A stretch of DNA of 42,540 nt from Sagittula marina (GTDB lineage: Bacteria > Pseudomonadota > Alphaproteobacteria > Rhodobacterales > Rhodobacteraceae), in the NCBI RefSeq assembly GCF_014196795.1, contig NZ_JACIEJ010000019.1, forward strand, positions 1 through 42,540, written 5' to 3'. The position numbers and the translations under genes are program-made. A model generated the notes under the pieces. The model was not told the origin of the DNA. It was given only the letters and a program-made list of their open reading frames with translations, and ran no database searches. Positions 1 to 8,431 of this stretch are shown one piece after another; position 1 is the stretch's first letter, and each line of letters begins with the position of its first letter.

Positions 1-146
1 CCCTTTTCGACCAGCACGACGTTCTGGCCTTCCCGCGCCAACCACCAGGCGGCACAGACGCCGACGATGCCGCCACCGATCACGACGCAATCGGCGTCTT
101 TGGGAATCGTATTGGATGTAGTCACCGCCAGGAGTGGTGCGGACAT
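1..146 (-). CDS. FAD-dependent oxidoreductase (DadA/DAO family), N-terminal part
   Basis: Only the first 48 codons are in the window; the gene runs off the left edge. The start ATG is at 146 on the minus strand. After a short leader, residues about 20-28 read VVIGGGIVG, the Rossmann GxGxxG motif that binds the FAD ADP moiety, followed by CAAWWLAREGQNVVLVEK, which ends with the glutamate expected to contact the ribose. This is the classic N-terminus of glycine/D-amino-acid oxidases (DAO family). It is transcribed away from the Lrp/AsnC gene at 313, a common arrangement for amino-acid oxidising genes and their regulator. The substrate cannot be told from this fragment. It is one of four DAO-family genes in the window. 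Confidence 0.85.
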   Translation of the reverse strand, partial: MSAPLLAVTTSNTIPKDADCVVIGGGIVGVCAAWWLAREGQNVVLVEK

Positions 147-312
147 GTGCAGACCTTTCGTTTGACCCCACCCTACCCGCCGCAATAAAGCGGGTTCTTT
201 CGCAATGGCCCGTGCAAACAGCATTTTCTGTTGAAACCAGATGGTAAATAAGAGCATGGGGGGAAACACCGGGTGGGCATTGGCGCATGCGAAGCAGGAA
301 CAAGGAAAAGCG
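147..312. promoter_or_regulatory. Divergent promoter region with inverted repeat
   Basis: This 166-base gap separates two divergent genes, so it should hold both promoters. At 217-232 there is an inverted repeat AACAG-cattttC-TGTT (5-base arms around an AT-rich centre), which resembles the CAG...CTG arms of Lrp-family sites. It lies about 80 bases ahead of the chosen regulator start, a sensible place for autoregulation. That it is the operator is inference. Confidence 0.4.
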
Positions 313-807
313 ATGAAGCCGGCCTACAAGCTCGACCGGATCGACGTAAAGATTCTCGCGGTGCTACAGCGCAACGGCCGGATCACAAACGTTGAACTGG
401 CTGACGAGGTGAACCTGTCGCCTTCCCCATGTCTGATGCGTGTCAAGAAGCTCCAGCAGGCGGGTTATATATCGGGCTATTCGGCTCAAATTGACTTGGC
501 ACGCCTTGGCTCGACGATGACGGTTTTTACCGAGTTCACGCTGAAGAACCACCGCCAGATAGATTTTGCACGCTTTCAGGAGGCTTTGGAAAAGACCGAC
601 ACCTGCGTGGAGTGCCATCTGGTTTCAGGCGGATACGACTACCTCGTGAAATTTGTCACCGCCGGGATCGACGATTACCAGTCCATCGTGGAGGGGCTGG
701 TCGACCGAGAGCTCGGCATCGACAAGTATTTCAGCTTCGTTGTGCTCAAGACCCCGTTCGCGCGCCAGCACATGGATCTGGCGCGCTTGTTCGGCGATTC
801 TTATTAA
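313..807 (+). CDS. Lrp/AsnC family transcriptional regulator
   Basis: The product is 164 aa, normal for Lrp/AsnC proteins. The N-terminal winged helix-turn-helix is clear: LDRIDVKILAVLQRNGRIT, then ELADEVNLSPSPCLMRVKKL as the recognition part, followed by the RAM/AsnC_trans_reg ligand-binding domain (FTEFTLKNH, then CHLVSGGYDYLVKF). The reading frame extends upstream to 241, but the ATG at 313 is chosen because AAGGAA lies about 5 bases before it and homology starts there. The gene stops 7 bases before the convergent stop of the hydroxyacid dehydrogenase gene. Members sense amino acids and control transport or catabolism; the divergent flavoprotein is the most likely target (inference). Confidence 0.9.
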   Translation: MKPAYKLDRIDVKILAVLQRNGRITNVELADEVNLSPSPCLMRVKKLQQAGYISGYSAQIDLARLGSTMTVFTEFTLKNHRQIDFARFQEALEKTDTCVECHLVSGGYDYLVKFVTAGIDDYQSIVEGLVDRELGIDKYFSFVVLKTPFARQHMDLARLFGDSY

Positions 808-814
808 TTTCGCA

Positions 815-1723
815 TCAATACCCGCGGGAGGGGTCCACGAGGCCGGGCATGGGGGGGCCATCCCGCAGCGACCGCATGACGGCCAGCGCGTGGCGCGCGC
901 CCTCGCCTGCGTCGGTCTGCGCGGCGACATGGGGTGTTACGATCACCCGCGGATCACCCCACATCCAATGACCGGCGGGCAGCGGTTCGGGGTTAGTGAC
1001 GTCCAGCATAGCGGTGGAGATCTGGCCAGAATTGAGCGCCCCCCGCAGCGCCTCCGTATCCAGATGCGCGCCCCGGCCCGCGTGGACCAACGCGGCCCCC
1101 TGAGGCAACGCAGAAAAGGTCTTTGCATTCAGGATACCCTGCGTCTCGTTTGTCAGCGGTAGCAAACAGACAAGCAGATCGCTCCTTGCCAGAAAGCCGT
1201 CGAAATCTGACGCAGGAAACATCGCAACCGCATCGGCATGGCCCGAGCGCGACAGGCCGGCCACATCGAACCCCAGGCCCTGAAGGGTTTGGGCCGCCAG
1301 CGTCCCGATCCGACCCATCCCCAGGATCCCGACGCGGCGGGAGGCGGTGAGGCGTACCGGTTGCCCCTTCCAGTCGCCGCGTTGGGCCTGATCGAGATAG
1401 GCTGGCATGTCCCGATGCAGCATCAGCGTGGCCATGACCACCCAGTCCCGCACCATCGCTTCGATTCCTGGCGCCAGCGTGCGCGACAGCATCACGCCGT
1501 CCGGCATCGGAGGCAAATGGTCAACGCCGGCCCCGACAGAGATGACTGCACGCAGGTTGGGATAGCGCGACAGATCTTCTGGCGGCAGCCAGCAGGCGAT
1601 AGCCGTCACTTCTGCGGGATCGGTCACCGCAGCCTCACCCTCGATCAGCGTTTCGCCTTCGGACGCAAACATCGACCGCCAGACGGGCAGACGGGACGGG
1701 GTAGACAGGAAAAGCAGGGACAT
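815..1723 (-). CDS. D-2-hydroxyacid dehydrogenase, glyoxylate/hydroxypyruvate reductase A type
   Basis: The product is 302 aa. It carries the NAD(P)-binding motif GMGRIG at residues 135-140, the arginine in HAGRG and the catalytic histidine region TPHVAAQT, all typical of D-isomer-specific 2-hydroxyacid dehydrogenases. Overall it is most like the GhrA subgroup, which reduces glyoxylate, hydroxypyruvate or other 2-oxoacids in the cytoplasm. The start at 1723 overlaps the stop of the upstream aminotransferase by one base (TGATG), so the two are translationally coupled. A likely role is reduction of the oxoacid produced by that aminotransferase. The frame is open further upstream, but that part lies inside the aminotransferase gene and has no similarity. 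Confidence 0.88.
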   Translation of the reverse strand: MSLLFLSTPSRLPVWRSMFASEGETLIEGEAAVTDPAEVTAIACWLPPEDLSRYPNLRAVISVGAGVDHLPPMPDGVMLSRTLAPGIEAMVRDWVVMATLMLHRDMPAYLDQAQRGDWKGQPVRLTASRRVGILGMGRIGTLAAQTLQGLGFDVAGLSRSGHADAVAMFPASDFDGFLARSDLLVCLLPLTNETQGILNAKTFSALPQGAALVHAGRGAHLDTEALRGALNSGQISTAMLDVTNPEPLPAGHWMWGDPRVIVTPHVAAQTDAGEGARHALAVMRSLRDGPPMPGLVDPSRGY

Positions 1724-3117
1724 CAGCGCATCACCTCGCGAATTTCGGGATCTTCCAAGGTCAGATCCAGCACCTTGCGCGTGCGGTCGACGATGGCATC
1801 TATCTCCGCCGCCGTGCAGCATAGCGGCGGCGCGTAGCCAAAGACACCTTGCGGGAAGGCGCGCACGACCAGACCCTGATCCCAAGCGCGGTCGAACAGC
1901 CGCGTCGCGGCGTTCAGGCTGGCGGGAACAGGCGTTTTCGCAACCTTGTCCGTGACCAGTTCAACCGCCGCCAGCATGCCGCGGCCACGCACGTCACCCA
2001 CAAGCGGATGATCCATCAGCCCTTGCAGACCAGCCTGCAACCGCGCGCCCATGGCACGGCCATTTTCCAGCAGCCCGCCTTCGTACAGGGCGAGCACCTC
2101 CAGCCCGACCGCAGCAGAGACGGGATGCGCCGAATAGGTGAACCCGTGGCCGACGGCCTTTGCCCCCGCCCCATCAGCGATCACGTCATAAACGGCGTCC
2201 GACATCAGCACGGCCCCCATGGGCACATAGCCCGAGGTCAGGCCCTTCGCGACGGTCATCAAATCGGGCACGATGCCTTCGTCCTCGCAGGCGAACAGCG
2301 GCCCGGTCCTGCCAAAGGCGGTAATGACCTCGTCCGCGACAAAAAGAATACCGTGTTCGGTGCAGACCTCGCGCATCGCCTTGATCCAGCCCGGAGGTGG
2401 CACCAGTACACCACCCGACCCTTGGATCGGCTCGACATAGAAGGCGGCGACGCGCTCGGCGCCGATCGTCTCTATCTTTGCGCGCAGTTCGGCCACCGAG
2501 GCGTCGATCACCGCCTGCGGGTCGTCGGCCAGCGGGTTACGGTAGAGGTCGTGCGAGGCAATCTTGTGTTGCCCCTCGTGCGGCAGGCCGAACCCCTCGT
2601 GGAAGATCGGCAGCGCCGTCAGCCCCGCACCCATGCTGGAGGAGCCATGATACCCTGACGCCACCGAAATGAACTGGTCCCGCTGCGGCTGGCCTTGCGC
2701 GTGCCAGTAGTAGCGGACAAAGCGGATCGTGCTGTCCACGGCGTCCGATCCGCCAAGGGTGAAATAGACGTGGTTCAGGTCGCCCGGCGCACGGTCGGCC
2801 AGCGCGGCAGCAAGGCGGATGGGCGCTTCGGCCCCGAGGTCGAAATAGCCGGTCGCGTAAGGAAGCTCACGCATTTGCCGCGTCGCCGCCTCAATGACGC
2901 TCTCTTGCCCGTAGCCGGCGTTCACGCACCAAAGCCCGGCAAAGCCGTCGATCAGCTCCCGCCCTTCGGCATCTGTGACGGTCGCGCCTTTGGCCGAAGT
3001 CAGCACGCGCACGCCGCGCGCCTCATGTCCTCGGTAGGACGACACCGGGTGAACAAGGTGGCGTCGGTCCAGCTCGGACAGAGAATTGGCAAGGGGAGTG
3101 TGTTTCAGCATTGTCAT
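1723..3117 (-). CDS. Class III PLP-dependent aminotransferase
   Basis: The product is 464 aa, within the usual 430-470 aa for omega-amino-acid:pyruvate aminotransferases. Class III landmarks are present in order: GLWCVNAGYG (60-70), the SGYHGSS segment near 154-160, VEPIQGSGG (228-236), the cofactor aspartate in ADEVITAFGRTG (D262) and the PLP lysine in TVAKGLTSGY (K291). It resembles the beta-alanine, putrescine or taurine:pyruvate group, but the donor cannot be fixed. It is the second gene of a three-gene operon: GNAT 9 bases upstream, hydroxyacid dehydrogenase overlapping downstream. An alternative start two codons in (MLKH) is possible. Confidence 0.9.
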   Translation of the reverse strand: MTMLKHTPLANSLSELDRRHLVHPVSSYRGHEARGVRVLTSAKGATVTDAEGRELIDGFAGLWCVNAGYGQESVIEAATRQMRELPYATGYFDLGAEAPIRLAAALADRAPGDLNHVYFTLGGSDAVDSTIRFVRYYWHAQGQPQRDQFISVASGYHGSSSMGAGLTALPIFHEGFGLPHEGQHKIASHDLYRNPLADDPQAVIDASVAELRAKIETIGAERVAAFYVEPIQGSGGVLVPPPGWIKAMREVCTEHGILFVADEVITAFGRTGPLFACEDEGIVPDLMTVAKGLTSGYVPMGAVLMSDAVYDVIADGAGAKAVGHGFTYSAHPVSAAVGLEVLALYEGGLLENGRAMGARLQAGLQGLMDHPLVGDVRGRGMLAAVELVTDKVAKTPVPASLNAATRLFDRAWDQGLVVRAFPQGVFGYAPPLCCTAAEIDAIVDRTRKVLDLTLEDPEIREVMR

Positions 3118-3126
3118 GTCAACCTT

Positions 3127-3957
3127 TCAGCCGAGCGCTTGGGAGATCAGGGCATGTGTCCGATAATCGGATGCGGGCCATGTTCTAGTGTTACGAACCA
3201 TGCAGATGCCGTCTCCGGCAACCGCTAGCCCCAGGCCCTCGACAAATGGGGCGAGGCCCGTTTCTTCGATCAAGTCGATCCGCAGGAACTGTCCCTGCAT
3301 GTGATTCATCCCGGCGGCAAGAAGCGACCGGGCAGCAACAGCATCCCGCGCGACAACCGGGCCGAGAACATGCCCTTTGCCGAACCGTCGCAGCAAGGCA
3401 AAGCCGCCATCGGTGGTCAGCACCTCGCCGCTTTCTGCGATCCGCATAAGGAGCGGCCCGCGCGCCATCCCGCTGGCCGCTGTATCCATTTGCGCCAGTT
3501 TAGCCAGGTCTACGGGCTCGAAAGACACCGGCAGTTCGGGGCTCGCGGCGCAGGCCGTCCCACGCAACTGGACCACACGCCCGCAGTCCTCGAACCCTAG
3601 CTTTCGGTAAAGTGGAAGACCGTCCTGCGTGGCAACGAGGCGCATTTCGCGGTCCCCGGCCAGTGCGATCACACGCTCCATCACCTTGCGGCCCAGCCCC
3701 CGGCCTCGCATCGCCCCGTCAACAATGATCATGTTCAGGGTAGCCACGGGTCCGTGCAGCGAACACAGAGCGGTCCCCACGACCCGACCACCGGAAACAG
3801 CGACAACACCTTGAGATACTGAGAGATTAAGTTCCCAGTCTTCGATCCGGTGTGGCCATTGCGCGGCTTGCGACAAGGCAAGCGCGCCTGGGATATGTGC
3901 CTGCGTGAATGGTACGAGCTCAATCGCAGATGGGGGCGAGGTGTCAACTTGGGTCAT
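3127..3957 (-). CDS. GNAT family N-acetyltransferase, two-domain type
   Basis: The product is 276 aa, longer than a single GNAT domain (about 150 aa). The N-terminal half has the acetyl-CoA pyrophosphate loop MRGRGLGRK (83-91) and the YRKLGF segment (117-122). The C-terminal half, about 140-276, matches the extra domain (Acetyltransf_18-like) seen in a proteobacterial GNAT subfamily, with RRFGKGHVLGP at 190-200. It heads the GNAT-aminotransferase-hydroxyacid dehydrogenase operon. A paralogue with the same RRFGKG element lies at 7384-8256. The acyl acceptor is unknown; the context suggests an amine or amino acid. Confidence 0.85.
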   Translation of the reverse strand: MTQVDTSPPSAIELVPFTQAHIPGALALSQAAQWPHRIEDWELNLSVSQGVVAVSGGRVVGTALCSLHGPVATLNMIIVDGAMRGRGLGRKVMERVIALAGDREMRLVATQDGLPLYRKLGFEDCGRVVQLRGTACAASPELPVSFEPVDLAKLAQMDTAASGMARGPLLMRIAESGEVLTTDGGFALLRRFGKGHVLGPVVARDAVAARSLLAAGMNHMQGQFLRIDLIEETGLAPFVEGLGLAVAGDGICMVRNTRTWPASDYRTHALISQALG

Positions 3958-4078
3958 GGTAGGAATCCTTCACATCTGTCTGCAATCTAGCGATCCGCCA
4001 AGAGCATCTGTCGCTTGATCGCGGAGACGCGCGGCAGCATAAGCCAAAGCGTACGGGCCGGGGCCGCAGAAAATGCTG

Positions 4079-5206
4079 TCACACCGCCAAACTTTCCCCA
4101 AGTCGCCGGATCAGCGCGTAGGTGGCGTGCAGCTCGTCTCGGGTCAGGTATTCTTCCGGCTTATGGGCGCGCGCGATATCTCCCGGCCCGCAGACCACTG
4201 CAGGGACGCCCGCCGCCTGAAACAGGCCCGCCTCGGTGCCGTAGCTTACGGCCGCAAGCGGCGTGAAACCGGAAAGCGTCGCAATCTTGTCGGCAAGTGG
4301 ATCGTCGGCGGCCAGCGAAAGCGCGGGATAGGTCGAAATCATCTCTACCTCTACGCGGGCGGCTTCGGCTGCGGCGATGACCGGGGCCAAGAGCTCCAGA
4401 GGGTCCACACCGGCGATGGCGCGCGCCTCGATCTGTGCCTCGGACCGTTCGGGGATGATGTTTAATGCCTGACCGCCCGCGACAGTGCCGATTTGCAAGC
4501 TGGACCAAGGGGGGGCAAAGCGCGGATCGGTCGCCCCCTTCATCAGGTCGGCGGCCTGCGCGACCGCAGCCGCCAGCACGGGCACAAGCGCGTGGATGGC
4601 ATTCTGACCCAGGTCGGGACGAGAGGAATGGCCAGCGACACCCTCCGCCGACACCCTGATCGCGGCCTTGCCCTTGTGCGCGAGGACCGGGACCAGTCCC
4701 GACGGCTCCCCGATGATCGCGCCGACAGGCAGCGCACAAAGCCCGGGGAGTGCGGCCAGCAAATGCGGTACGCCCCGACAGCCGGCCTCCTCATCGTAGG
4801 ACAACGCCAGATGGATCGGCACCTGAAGGTCCATGGCGGCCAGTTCTGGAACCATGGCAAGCGCCGCCGCCACGAAACCCTTCATGTCGCAAGCTCCTCG
4901 CCCGATCAACCGCCCGCCGTCGTCGCGCAGGACGAACGGGTCGGCCCGCCAGCCAGGCTCCGTCGCGGGAACCACGTCAAGGTGGCCGGACAACACATAT
5001 CCCGGCCGGTCCACTGGACCAATGCTGGCAAAAATGTTCGAACGGTCGCCCTCCGGCCCCGGCAACACATGCACCTTCACCCCCTCCTGAGCCGACAGCC
5101 AGTCCTGAATAAAGGCGACGATAGGGCCATTCCCGCGACCGACAACGCTGTCGAATCCCACCAGTTTCGTCAGCATTTCTTCAGGTGTCATGGTCAATCG
5201 TGACAT
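4079..5206 (-). CDS. argE: M20 family metallopeptidase, acetylornithine deacetylase-like (ArgE)
   Basis: The product is 375 aa, near the usual 380-390 aa for ArgE. Zinc-binding and catalytic elements are visible: SGHLDVVP with H75 and D77, GACDMKG with D107, and SYDEEAGCRG with E139-E140. The ArgE-type C-terminus GPGDIARAHKPEE supplies the last histidine. The enzyme would hydrolyse an N-acyl amino acid to the free amino acid. The frame is open to 5254, but the ATG at 5206 is chosen because homology begins within a few residues of it and an AAAGAGAG stretch lies ahead. It stands alone in a catabolic neighbourhood with no other arginine-synthesis gene, so a degradative role on an N-acetylated amino acid is more likely than arginine biosynthesis (inference). 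Confidence 0.85.
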   Translation of the reverse strand: MSRLTMTPEEMLTKLVGFDSVVGRGNGPIVAFIQDWLSAQEGVKVHVLPGPEGDRSNIFASIGPVDRPGYVLSGHLDVVPATEPGWRADPFVLRDDGGRLIGRGACDMKGFVAAALAMVPELAAMDLQVPIHLALSYDEEAGCRGVPHLLAALPGLCALPVGAIIGEPSGLVPVLAHKGKAAIRVSAEGVAGHSSRPDLGQNAIHALVPVLAAAVAQAADLMKGATDPRFAPPWSSLQIGTVAGGQALNIIPERSEAQIEARAIAGVDPLELLAPVIAAAEAARVEVEMISTYPALSLAADDPLADKIATLSGFTPLAAVSYGTEAGLFQAAGVPAVVCGPGDIARAHKPEEYLTRDELHATYALIRRLGESLAV

Positions 5207-5303
5207 GCGCGGCTCTCTTTGTTCGTGTGTCACGATCAGAATGCGCCGTCCCATGCCAAAGCGGGCCCCGACTTCCGCAAGGTTCCGGCAGGCTATGCTT
5301 CAA

Positions 5304-5317
5304 GTTTACGCGTAAAC
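5304..5317. promoter_or_regulatory. Perfect 14-base palindrome, candidate operator
   Basis: GTTTACGCGTAAAC is a perfect palindrome in the 201-base gap between the divergent M20 gene and the dehalogenase-like gene. Such short symmetrical sites with a central CG are typical of LacI- or GntR-type operators. It lies 98 bases before the M20 start and 91 bases before the dehalogenase start, so it could serve both. A 12-of-14 match lies upstream of the DSD1 gene at 24248-24261. Confidence 0.5.
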
Positions 5318-5407
5318 GAAATTTCCTGCCTTTGACCGGACCAAGCCAGCACCTCTGACGCTTTGAAATGAAGATGCTGGGACATAGTCAGGAAATCGGA
5401 GACCCCC

Positions 5408-6073
5408 ATGACCTTCCGCCCCAAATTCATCAGTTTTGATTGCCACGGCACCATGATTTATTTCGACATGGCCGGTGCGGCGCGCGATCACTACGGCGCC
5501 AATCTCTCGCCAGAGCAGATGGAAGAGTTTATCCGCGACTTCTCGGCCTACCGGCTGGACGAGGTGCTGCAGGATTGGAAACCTTATGCCGAGGTTGTCC
5601 ACAACGCGCTAGAACGCACCTGCAAGCGCAACGGTGTTGTTTTCAACCCAGATGTGGCCGCAGAAATCTACAACCGCGTGCCGACCTGGGGCCCGAACCC
5701 CGACGTGCCCGCGGGCCTTGCCCGCGTGGCCGAGGAATTCCCCCTGGTGGCCCTGACCAACTCGATGAACGAACAGATCCCGCATAATATCGCCAAACTG
5801 GGCGCGCCCATCGCCCATGTTCTGACGGCGGAAAGTGCGGGGGCCTACAAGCCGCACATGCAGGCCTTCGAGTACATGTTCGACACGCTGGGATGCGGCC
5901 CCGAAGACGTCCTGCATATCTCTTCGAGCTTTCGCTACGACCTGATGACCGCGCATGATCTGGGCATCCGCAACAAGGTCTGGGTCAACCGCGGCCACGA
6001 GCCTGCAAATCCTTACTATGGCTACACAGAGATCCCGGATATATCGCAACTGCCCACTGTACTGGGGCTCTGA
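5408..6073 (+). CDS. Haloacid dehalogenase type II family hydrolase
   Basis: The product is 221 aa, the usual size. HAD motifs are present: the nucleophile aspartate D11 in SFDCHGTM, the serine motif in ALTNSMNEQ, the lysine in GAYKPHMQ, and the acidic motif in SSSFRYDLMTAHDLG. These match 2-haloacid dehalogenase type II, which replaces a C2 halogen with hydroxyl through an aspartyl ester. Many family members of this type have other substrates. The gene is followed after 3 bases by a flavoprotein gene, so the two form an operon. The 14-base palindrome at 5304 lies in its promoter region. Whether it acts on haloacids or on a phosphorylated or other compound is open. Confidence 0.88.
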   Translation: MTFRPKFISFDCHGTMIYFDMAGAARDHYGANLSPEQMEEFIRDFSAYRLDEVLQDWKPYAEVVHNALERTCKRNGVVFNPDVAAEIYNRVPTWGPNPDVPAGLARVAEEFPLVALTNSMNEQIPHNIAKLGAPIAHVLTAESAGAYKPHMQAFEYMFDTLGCGPEDVLHISSSFRYDLMTAHDLGIRNKVWVNRGHEPANPYYGYTEIPDISQLPTVLGL

Positions 6074-6076
6074 GCG

Positions 6077-7366
6077 ATGAAATTTGCATCCTATTGGCAC
6101 GATACGGCGCCCGCTTTTACCGGCGGGCAGACCGGCCCTGTCGAGGGTCGCTACGACGTGGCGGTGATCGGCGGCGGCTTCACCGGGCTCAACGCCGCGC
6201 GCAAGCTGGCGCGCGAAGGTGTTCGTGTGGCGCTTCTCGAGGCCGGACATGTCGGTGCCGGAGGATCCGGTCGCAATGGCGGTCATCTCAACAATGGCAT
6301 CGCCCACGGCTATGCCGACGCCAAGACGCATCTGGGAGACGAGCGGGCAAAGCGGCTCTACCGCGCCTACGACCGATCGATTGAGATGATTGAGGACGTC
6401 ATCGCGGAGGAAGGCATCGCCTGTGACTTCAGACGTGCAGGCAAGCTGAAGCTGGCCTCAAAGCCAAGCCACGTCGCTGGTTTACGTGCAAACCAAGAGC
6501 TTGTTGCAAAGGAGGTCGATCCGGCGACGCGCTGGCTGGACCGGTCGGAGCTGGAAGGCGAGATAGGCTCCCAGAGCTTTCACGGGGCCGCTCTGTTCGA
6601 AAAATCCGCGATGATGCACATGGGCCGCTATCTGACGGGCCTTGCGGATGCAACCAAGCGCCATGGCGTAGACCTGTGGGAGAATGCTCCGGTCACGGGG
6701 CGGCAAAAGGCAGCCGGGGGATGGCAGCTGGACACACCCCGCGGCAGCTTGCATGCGGACACGGTGATCGCCGCGACCGGAGCCTATTCGGCGCAAGTGC
6801 CGAAGGCACCACTAGGCTACTTCCGCAAGCGTATCATTCCGATAGCTTCCTTCGTCATCGCCACGCGACCGCTTTCGGAAGTGGAAGTGGCCGGGACAAT
6901 GCCGGGCAACCGTACCTGCGTCAACTCGCTGAATATCGGAAACTATTTCCGCCTGTCGCCAGACAACCGTCTGATCCTGGGCGGTCGCGCGCGCTTCTCT
7001 GCCCGGTCTGACCAAAAATCGGATGCCGTCTCTGGAGAGCTGCTCCGGGAGGCAATGACCGGCATCTTTCCTCAACTCAAAAAGGTAGAGATCGACTATT
7101 GCTGGGGCGGGCTTGTCGGGCTGACGAGCGACCGCTTCCCCCGCGCGGGTGAGGCCGACGGCATGGTCTATGGCATGGGATATTCAGGTCACGGCGCACA
7201 GATGTCGACCCTGTTGGGTCAGGTTCTGGCGGATCTGGCCATGGGGCGGCGCGATACCAATCCTCTCGACGGTATCGACTGGCCCGCAGTCCCGGCGCTG
7301 AACGGCAAGCCTTGGTTTCTACCGCTGGCAGGACTGTGGTTCAGCCTGAAGGACCGGCTCTCGTAA
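6077..7366 (+). CDS. FAD-dependent oxidoreductase (DAO/PuuB-like)
   Basis: The product is 429 aa. Residues 27-37 (DVAVIGGGFTG) form the FAD-binding motif, followed by LLEAGHVGAGGSGRNGGHLNNG, the segment that contacts the flavin in the glycine oxidase, sarcosine oxidase and gamma-glutamylputrescine oxidase (PuuB) group. The C-terminal MGYSGHGAQMS closes the FAD site. It is closest in layout to PuuB-like amine oxidases that deaminate a primary or N-substituted amine to an aldehyde with hydrogen peroxide formation; exact substrate unknown. It is 3 bases downstream of the dehalogenase-like gene. Its stop is 17 bases from the convergent stop of the second GNAT gene. Confidence 0.88.
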   Translation: MKFASYWHDTAPAFTGGQTGPVEGRYDVAVIGGGFTGLNAARKLAREGVRVALLEAGHVGAGGSGRNGGHLNNGIAHGYADAKTHLGDERAKRLYRAYDRSIEMIEDVIAEEGIACDFRRAGKLKLASKPSHVAGLRANQELVAKEVDPATRWLDRSELEGEIGSQSFHGAALFEKSAMMHMGRYLTGLADATKRHGVDLWENAPVTGRQKAAGGWQLDTPRGSLHADTVIAATGAYSAQVPKAPLGYFRKRIIPIASFVIATRPLSEVEVAGTMPGNRTCVNSLNIGNYFRLSPDNRLILGGRARFSARSDQKSDAVSGELLREAMTGIFPQLKKVEIDYCWGGLVGLTSDRFPRAGEADGMVYGMGYSGHGAQMSTLLGQVLADLAMGRRDTNPLDGIDWPAVPALNGKPWFLPLAGLWFSLKDRLS

Positions 7367-7383
7367 AGAGGTCTTGCAGCGCC

Positions 7384-8256
7384 CTACCCCAGCGAATGCG
7401 CTGCCAGACCGTACATCACCAGACCTTCTTCGGGCCGCATATGACCGCCAATGCGCATCTCGGTAACCTGATCGTGACGCGTCATGCCGGACGCCGTCAA
7501 AAAACCGGTCAACAAGGGACCATCGCAGGGCGTGTCCAGCCGCACGAAGTGACCGGGCACCTGACGCAGCAGGTCAGCCACCATTTGAACCGCCAGCGTC
7601 TCGGACTCGGCGATCAGCGGGCCAATGACGTAACCCTTTCCGAAACGCCGCATCAGCGCGATCCCGCAAGGTTTCCCTGCGCGGGACGCAACCACGCCGG
7701 TCGAGATATCCAGAAGGGCATCGATCACTGCCGGGCGATCCGCTCCAAAGGCGATCTGATCCATCATTTTCACCGCGGGGCGGTCATCCATCGTGATCGG
7801 GGAGAGTTCGATTCCATCTATGGAGTCAACCGCAGGTGGAGCGCTGACAATGCCCTGATGCTGGAACACGGTCTTCACGTGCTGGAAGCCCACGCTCTGG
7901 TACAGGCGGTATCCCGAACGTGTCGCGTTCAGGCGCAGGTCCCGACCTTCGCAATCGGCCATGATCCTCTTTAGTAGAAAACGTCCGCCGCCTTGGGCCT
8001 GCAGACGCGGGGGCGTCACCATCATGCCCAAAACGGCGAAGTCGTCGCCCATCGGAAAATGCATGGCAGATCCCAATGGGCGCCCGATTTCGTCCACGGC
8101 GATATACCCATGGCCGAGCTTCATCAGCATGTCCAGGTCGCTGTCGCGATGGGGCCAGAACACGCTGATCGTCAGCTCGTGCAGACGTCCAAGATCGGAA
8201 CTTTTGATCGGCTCGACCTGTGCCTCGTAAGCGTCGAAGCGGAAACTGTCGTTCAA
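7384..8256 (-). CDS. GNAT family N-acetyltransferase, paralogue of the one at 3127
   Basis: The product is 290 aa. The N-terminal GNAT domain has MMVTPPRLQAQGGGRFLLKRI (beta4-alpha3, about 78-98, acetyl-CoA loop LQAQGGG) and GYRLYQSVGF (115-124). The C-terminal domain carries RRFGKGYVIGP at 203-213, the same element as RRFGKGHVLGP in the first GNAT, and both end in a similar short tail. The two therefore belong to one subfamily and probably arose by duplication, although they are now well diverged. It is a single gene, convergent with the flavoprotein at 6077-7366. The following 175 bases to 8431 hold nothing recognisable. Confidence 0.85.
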   Translation of the reverse strand: MNDSFRFDAYEAQVEPIKSSDLGRLHELTISVFWPHRDSDLDMLMKLGHGYIAVDEIGRPLGSAMHFPMGDDFAVLGMMVTPPRLQAQGGGRFLLKRIMADCEGRDLRLNATRSGYRLYQSVGFQHVKTVFQHQGIVSAPPAVDSIDGIELSPITMDDRPAVKMMDQIAFGADRPAVIDALLDISTGVVASRAGKPCGIALMRRFGKGYVIGPLIAESETLAVQMVADLLRQVPGHFVRLDTPCDGPLLTGFLTASGMTRHDQVTEMRIGGHMRPEEGLVMYGLAAHSLG

Positions 8257-8431
8257 AGGCCTTGCCTCCGGTTAGGCCGGGTATTGGTCCCGGAAAATTG
8301 ATGGTCCTGACGCCCTGCGCCCCTGCCTGCAACCTAGCTGAAACCGCAAAGCAGGTTTACTCATTTTCGAGCGTTAAACGGTACTTTCTGCCCAATTTCC
8401 GCGCTCTTTGCAAACAAGCCGAAGACTTCAG

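Noticed and set aside
6480-6493. GTTTACGTGCAAAC, a near match to the 5304 palindrome
   Set aside because: It lies inside the coding sequence of the flavoprotein and is only 12 of 14 symmetrical; probably chance.
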